A stretch of DNA of 64,000 nucleotides from Caballeronia ptereochthonis (GTDB lineage Bacteria; Pseudomonadota; Gammaproteobacteria; Burkholderiales; Burkholderiaceae), in the NCBI RefSeq assembly GCF_001545075.1, contig NZ_FCOB02000011.1:154754-218753 (forward strand), written 5' to 3'. A program made the translations under genes and the position numbers. This document shows positions 61,123 to 64,000 of this stretch, one piece after another. Numbering within the stretch: the stretch's first letter is position 1; each line of letters begins with the position of its first letter. The notes under the pieces were generated by a model that made no database searches, was not told where the DNA came from, and saw nothing but the letters and a program-made list of their open reading frames with translations.

Positions 61123-61998
61123 TCACTGAGCGGCGGTCAGCTTGTCCTGCGTGCGCGTGTCGAAGTCGGAGGCGTCATGGCGCTCGTGCAGCTGACTCGA
61201 AGGATCGCCGAAGGTCCGGTTGACCATGCGGCCCCGCTGCGCGGCGGGACGCGCGCCGATCTCGCTGGCCCAGCGGCGCACGTGCCTGTAGTCCTGCACG
61301 GAGAGGAACTCGGCCGCGTTGTAGAGCCAGCCGTTCACGAGGCCGCCGTACCACGGCCAGATGGCGATATCGGCGATGGTGTATTCGCTGCCCGCGATAT
61401 ATGCGCTGTGGGCGAGACGCTTGTCGAGCACGTCGAGCTGACGCTTCACTTCCATGGCGAAGCGGTCGATCGGATATTCCATCTTGCTCGGCGCGTACGC
61501 ATAGAAGTGTCCGAAGCCGCCGCCGAGATACGGCGCGCTGCCCATCTGCCAGAAGAGCCACGAAAGACACTCGGCGCGCTCGCTGAGCTTCGTCGGCACG
61601 AACGCGCCGAACTTCTCCGCGAGATAGAGCAAGATCGCACCCGATTCGAACACCCGCACGGGCGCGGGACCGCTGCGATCGACGAGCGCGGGAATCTTCG
61701 AGTTCGGATTCACCTCGACGAAGCCGCTGCCGAACTGCTCGCCGTCGCCGATGCGGATGAGCCATGCATCGTACTCGGCGCCCGTATGGCCGAGCGTGAG
61801 CAGCTCTTCCAGCATCACCGTGACCTTCACGCCGTTCGGCGTGCCCAGCGAATAGAGCTGCAGCGGATGACGGCCGACGGGCAATGCCTTCTCATGCGTC
61901 GGCCCGGAGACGGGGCGATTGATGTTGGCGAAGTGTCCGCCGTTTTCCTTGTTCCAGGTCCACACTGAGGGCGGCACGTATTCGGGTGTTTTGCTCAT
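61123..61998 (-). CDS. yghU: Glutathione-dependent disulfide-bond oxidoreductase (YghU type)
   Basis: 291 residues, Nu-class glutathione transferase-like. YghU marks: WTWNKENGGHFANINRP, then QLYSLGTPNGVKVTVMLEEL in the thioredoxin-like domain with the Thr-Pro-Asn active-site loop, and NPNSKIPALVDR (cis-Pro). The helical domain shows YIAGSEYTIADIAIWPWYGG. It reduces disulfides with glutathione. Divergent from a TetR gene across a 24-base inverted repeat, so it may be repressed by that regulator. The lysR start is coupled to its stop. Confidence 0.9.
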   Translation of the reverse strand: MSKTPEYVPPSVWTWNKENGGHFANINRPVSGPTHEKALPVGRHPLQLYSLGTPNGVKVTVMLEELLTLGHTGAEYDAWLIRIGDGEQFGSGFVEVNPNSKIPALVDRSGPAPVRVFESGAILLYLAEKFGAFVPTKLSERAECLSWLFWQMGSAPYLGGGFGHFYAYAPSKMEYPIDRFAMEVKRQLDVLDKRLAHSAYIAGSEYTIADIAIWPWYGGLVNGWLYNAAEFLSVQDYRHVRRWASEIGARPAAQRGRMVNRTFGDPSSQLHERHDASDFDTRTQDKLTAAQ

Positions 61999-62051
61999 GT
62001 TTCATGCTCCTGCGCCAGGACGATCGATTCAGGCGAGGTTAGCAGGTCGAT

Positions 62052-62075
62052 GCAAACCGTGCTCGGACGGTCTGC
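62052..62075. promoter_or_regulatory. Inverted repeat between yghU and tetR, candidate TetR operator
   Basis: Arms GCAAACCGT (62052-62060) and ACGGTCTGC (62067-62075) match at 8 of 9 positions around a 6-base spacer. The site lies in the 121-bp gap between divergent yghU and tetR, just upstream of a TACAAT (62087-62092) that may be the tetR -10 box. Placement fits autorepression and control of yghU. Confidence 0.55.
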
Positions 62076-62119
62076 GTCGCGCTTTGTACAATCGCGCAGG
62101 ATTCCGCCAGGAGATACGC

Positions 62120-62731
62120 ATGAGCCAGCGTCCGTCGCACAAACCTTTCCGGCCTCGCAAGACGCCGGCTCAGTCGCGCTCCGAGGCAACCGTGGCGTCG
62201 ATCGTCGAGGCGGCGGCGCAGGTGCTCGAGACCGAAGGCTTCGAGGGCTTCAACACGAACGCGGTCGCGCGGCGCGCGGGCGTCAGCATCGGCTCGCTGT
62301 ATCAGTATTTTCCGGGCAAGGACGCGCTCACTGTCGCGCTGATTCGACGCGAAACCGGGCGGTTTTACGAAGACGCGTCGCTCGCACTGACCAGGCGAAG
62401 CGGGAAGGCGGCGCTCGAGTATCTGGTCGGCGCCGCGGTGCGCCAGCAGTTGCAGCGTCCGATGCTGGCCCGGCTTCTCGACATCGCGGAAGGGCGTCCG
62501 GCGCTGCGCGGCGAAGTGGGCGGCGTGGAGATGGAGGAACTCGTGACGACGGTGGTCAGGCGCGCCGCGCCGAAGCACGAGCGTCCCGAGGTCGCGGCGG
62601 GCGATCTGTTCGCCATCGTCCGGGGCATGGTCGATGCGGCGGGAGAGCGCGGCGAGCGCGATCTCGAAGACCTGGAGCGTCGCGTGCGGGCTGCGGTTTT
62701 CGGCTATCTGTCGAGGAGCAGCGCCGCGTGA
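62120..62731 (+). CDS. TetR-family transcriptional regulator
   Basis: 203 residues from the ATG at 62120, with CAGGAGATACGC upstream. Helix-turn-helix: SIVEAAAQVLETEGFEGFNT, then NAVARRAGVSIGSLYQYFPGKDAL, the classical TetR signature. The ligand domain (about 75-200) is helical with no special motif. It is divergent from yghU, so a redox- or thiol-active compound is a plausible signal. The open frame upstream to 61919 lies in the control region and is not used. Confidence 0.88.
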   Translation: MSQRPSHKPFRPRKTPAQSRSEATVASIVEAAAQVLETEGFEGFNTNAVARRAGVSIGSLYQYFPGKDALTVALIRRETGRFYEDASLALTRRSGKAALEYLVGAAVRQQLQRPMLARLLDIAEGRPALRGEVGGVEMEELVTTVVRRAAPKHERPEVAAGDLFAIVRGMVDAAGERGERDLEDLERRVRAAVFGYLSRSSAA

Positions 62732-62931
62732 GCGTTCGCCTCGAAAGACGCGAATGCGAGCAATCGGTTCGAGCGCGCCGCCTGCGATCGCTGCAAGCCG
62801 CGCCGTCATGCGGGTTCGAGGGCGTTCCGGACGCAGCAGCAAAGCGAGTAGTGAATGTGAGCTTTTGCTTATATTCTGACGTCATCGGGCGGATACGGCA
62901 TGGGGCCGCGCCCACCGTGTATGAGAGACCG

Positions 62932-63342
62932 ATGATGACAGACTCGATCAAAAGCATGAAGCTCAACCACCTCGGCTTTCCTTCCGCCGATACGCCCGCG
63001 ACGGCCCGGTTCTTCGAACGGTATCTGGGCTTCACGATCGCGGGAACGTGGGAGCAGTCGTATATCCTGAAGCGCCCGGGCTTCGACGTGGTGATCGACC
63101 ACGCACGCGACGGCACGCCGGACTGGCCTCGGGCATTTCATGTCGGCTTCGAATTGCAGACGCTCGATGAAGTCCGCGATCTCCATGAGCGCTTCAGGTC
63201 CGAAGGCGTGGAGATGGAGACCGGCATCTTCAACAACGGCCGCGGTTCGCGCTTCTTCTGCCGCGCGCCGGGCGGCGTGATGTTCGAGATGAACACGCGA
63301 TCCGATGCGGCTCCCGAGTATCAGGGAACGTTCGACAACTGA
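62932..63342 (+). CDS. VOC-family (glyoxalase/bleomycin-resistance) protein
   Basis: 136 residues, a single VOC domain. It opens with KLNHLGFPSADTPATARFFERYLGF, a typical first beta-alpha-beta unit with a metal-ligand His, and ends FFCRAPGGVMFEMNT with the likely Glu ligand. Single-domain members act as glyoxalases, epimerases or resistance proteins. The start may be 62932 or 62935 (two consecutive ATG). Upstream, 200 bp of GC-rich sequence separates it from tetR. Function not readable. Confidence 0.75.
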   Translation: MMTDSIKSMKLNHLGFPSADTPATARFFERYLGFTIAGTWEQSYILKRPGFDVVIDHARDGTPDWPRAFHVGFELQTLDEVRDLHERFRSEGVEMETGIFNNGRGSRFFCRAPGGVMFEMNTRSDAAPEYQGTFDN

Positions 63343-63400
63343 TGCGGCGCGAGCGCGGCGAGCACGGTCGGGCAATGACGCGTGCGGCCCGATCCCGCGC

Positions 63401-63781
63401 TCAGCGCCCCGCTTCGCGCTTGCTCTGCTCTTCGACCGTGAGAATGGCTTCGGGCATGACCTCCAGCCGCGCCTTGGGAATCGGATCGCCGCTTTCGTCC
63501 GACAGGCCGTAGGTGCCTTCAGCGATCTTCTGCAGCGCGCGCCGGATGTCGCCGATGCGCTGATCGTTCACGTTGCGCAGCGCCTGATTCGCGATGTCCT
63601 GCTCCATGCGTTGAGCATCGTCTTCTAATTCCTCGGCTTCGGAACCGCGCTCCTCCTGCAGTCGCCGTTCGCGCGCGATCGTGCCTTCTTCGTTACCGAG
63701 CAATTCGCGCTGCATCGCTTCGAGACGCTCGCGCTGCTTCGCGATGAAGTCGTCGCTCAGCCCGCTTTGTTGACTGGCCAT
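63401..63781 (-). CDS. DksA/TraR-like protein without zinc-finger cysteines
   Basis: 126 residues. A long N-terminal helical hairpin (QRERLEAMQRELLGNEEGTIARE, about 16-38, to DDAQRMEQDIANQAL) is followed by the DksA-type C-terminal segment GTYGLSDESGDPIPKARLEVMPEAILTVEEQ. In DksA this region is C-x-x-C...C-x-x-C; here all four positions are other residues and the protein has no Cys at all. It may still dock in the RNA polymerase channel. The C-terminus lies 59 bp from the VOC gene end. Cys-less DksA-like proteins are known in several Proteobacteria. Confidence 0.8.
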   Translation of the reverse strand: MASQQSGLSDDFIAKQRERLEAMQRELLGNEEGTIARERRLQEERGSEAEELEDDAQRMEQDIANQALRNVNDQRIGDIRRALQKIAEGTYGLSDESGDPIPKARLEVMPEAILTVEEQSKREAGR

Positions 63782-63929
63782 GATCGTGCTCCAGTGAAAG
63801 AAGGAAGCCTGTATCCGTCAAACCTACGCTTCGGGACTCTGCGTTGTCAATGCAATGCGCGATGCGCTTGTCCAGCGTGGGCGCGCCGCCCGACTCGTCG
63901 GCGCGCCCGTCTTCCGCGCCCTTCGGGCG

Positions 63930-64000
63930 TCATTCCCCCGCCGCGATGGAAACCGAAGCCTCGCTCGTCAACATCAGGAACGTCAGTGTCTCGCGCAGAT
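63930..64000 (-). CDS. Possible 3' end of a gene running off the window
   Basis: One minus-strand frame is open from the window edge to a TGA at 63930-63932 and reads LRETLTFLMLTSEASVSIAAGE, a helical-looking C-terminus. A small stem (CGCCC-TTC-GGGCG) lies just beyond the stop. Too short to assign; listed because the gap of about 150 bases after dksA-like would otherwise be empty. Confidence 0.3.
   Translation of the reverse strand, partial: LRETLTFLMLTSEASVSIAAGE

Noticed and set aside
1..64000. tRNA, rRNA, CRISPR arrays and insertion sequences
   Set aside because: I saw no cloverleaf with CCA end, no rRNA core sequence, no spaced direct-repeat array and no transposase or terminal inverted repeats; short RNA genes could still be missed by eye.

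Overview
The window is GC-rich, densely coded DNA of a Burkholderiaceae bacterium, most likely Caballeronia, Paraburkholderia or Burkholderia. This rests on codon usage, the Burkholderia-type 16-strand porin, the small Burkholderia-only proteins around 47-48 kb and the type VI secretion gene set; the genus itself cannot be fixed from the sequence alone. I saw no rRNA, tRNA, CRISPR array, insertion sequence or prophage.

Layout. (1) 1-13.4 kb, plus strand: the tail of a type VI secretion (T6SS) locus. It has the end of a vgrG, a lipase effector with its Tli4-type immunity protein, a membrane-anchored protein that looks like a Tla3-type lipase adaptor, a PAAR tip protein, then tssM, tssA, tssF, tssG and tssJ. 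The sheath, tube, baseplate-wedge, ClpV, TssK and TssL genes are not here and must lie upstream or elsewhere. (2) 13.5-14.6 kb: a secreted nucleoside hydrolase-like lipoprotein, ending at a perfect GC hairpin shared with the next operon. (3) 14.6-27.9 kb, minus strand: fourteen tightly packed genes forming a catabolic operon. It contains a Rieske ferredoxin, a small helical protein, a Rieske oxygenase, a dehydrogenase, a cupin, an alpha/beta hydrolase, an IclR regulator, a second atypical dehydrogenase, a thiamine-diphosphate enzyme, an aspartate-dehydrogenase-like enzyme, an aldehyde dehydrogenase, an extradiol-type dioxygenase, a ferredoxin reductase and an MFS importer. A divergent porin (28.4 kb) and a second, closely similar IclR regulator (29.4-30.4 kb) follow. 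Together these read as outer-membrane entry, inner-membrane uptake, ring hydroxylation, ring cleavage and side-chain processing of an aromatic or similar cyclic compound whose identity I cannot name.

(4) 30.5-35.2 kb: TauE/SafE-type exporter with a DUF1634 partner, a flavin monooxygenase pseudogene, a methyltransferase, a classical SDR and a LysE exporter. (5) 35.2-40.6 kb, minus strand: a five-gene terminal oxidase operon (CoxB with a fused haem c, CoxA, CoxC, a three-helix orphan and a tri-haem cytochrome c). Its CoxA lacks the proton-channel Glu and Lys of classical aa3 oxidases. (6) 41.2-49.5 kb: a lipoprotein glycosidase, a ParB-like protein, a SulP transporter, a pyruvate oxidase-like enzyme, several small lineage-specific proteins and a glutathione transferase. 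(7) 49.6-54.4 kb: metE with divergent metR, and a Bcr/CflA-type exporter. (8) 54.5-56.0 kb: a ProQ/FinO RNA chaperone and two small proteins. (9) 56.1-62.0 kb, minus strand: yghU, a LysR regulator, an aspartoacylase-like deacylase, an MFS transporter, an MBL-fold hydrolase and an SDR that has lost its nucleotide-binding end. (10) 62.1-63.8 kb: a TetR regulator divergent from yghU across a clear inverted repeat, a VOC protein and a cysteine-free DksA-like protein.

Starts were chosen by stop/start overlaps, Shine-Dalgarno-like sequences and family N-termini. Functions come from motifs read by eye, with no database search.
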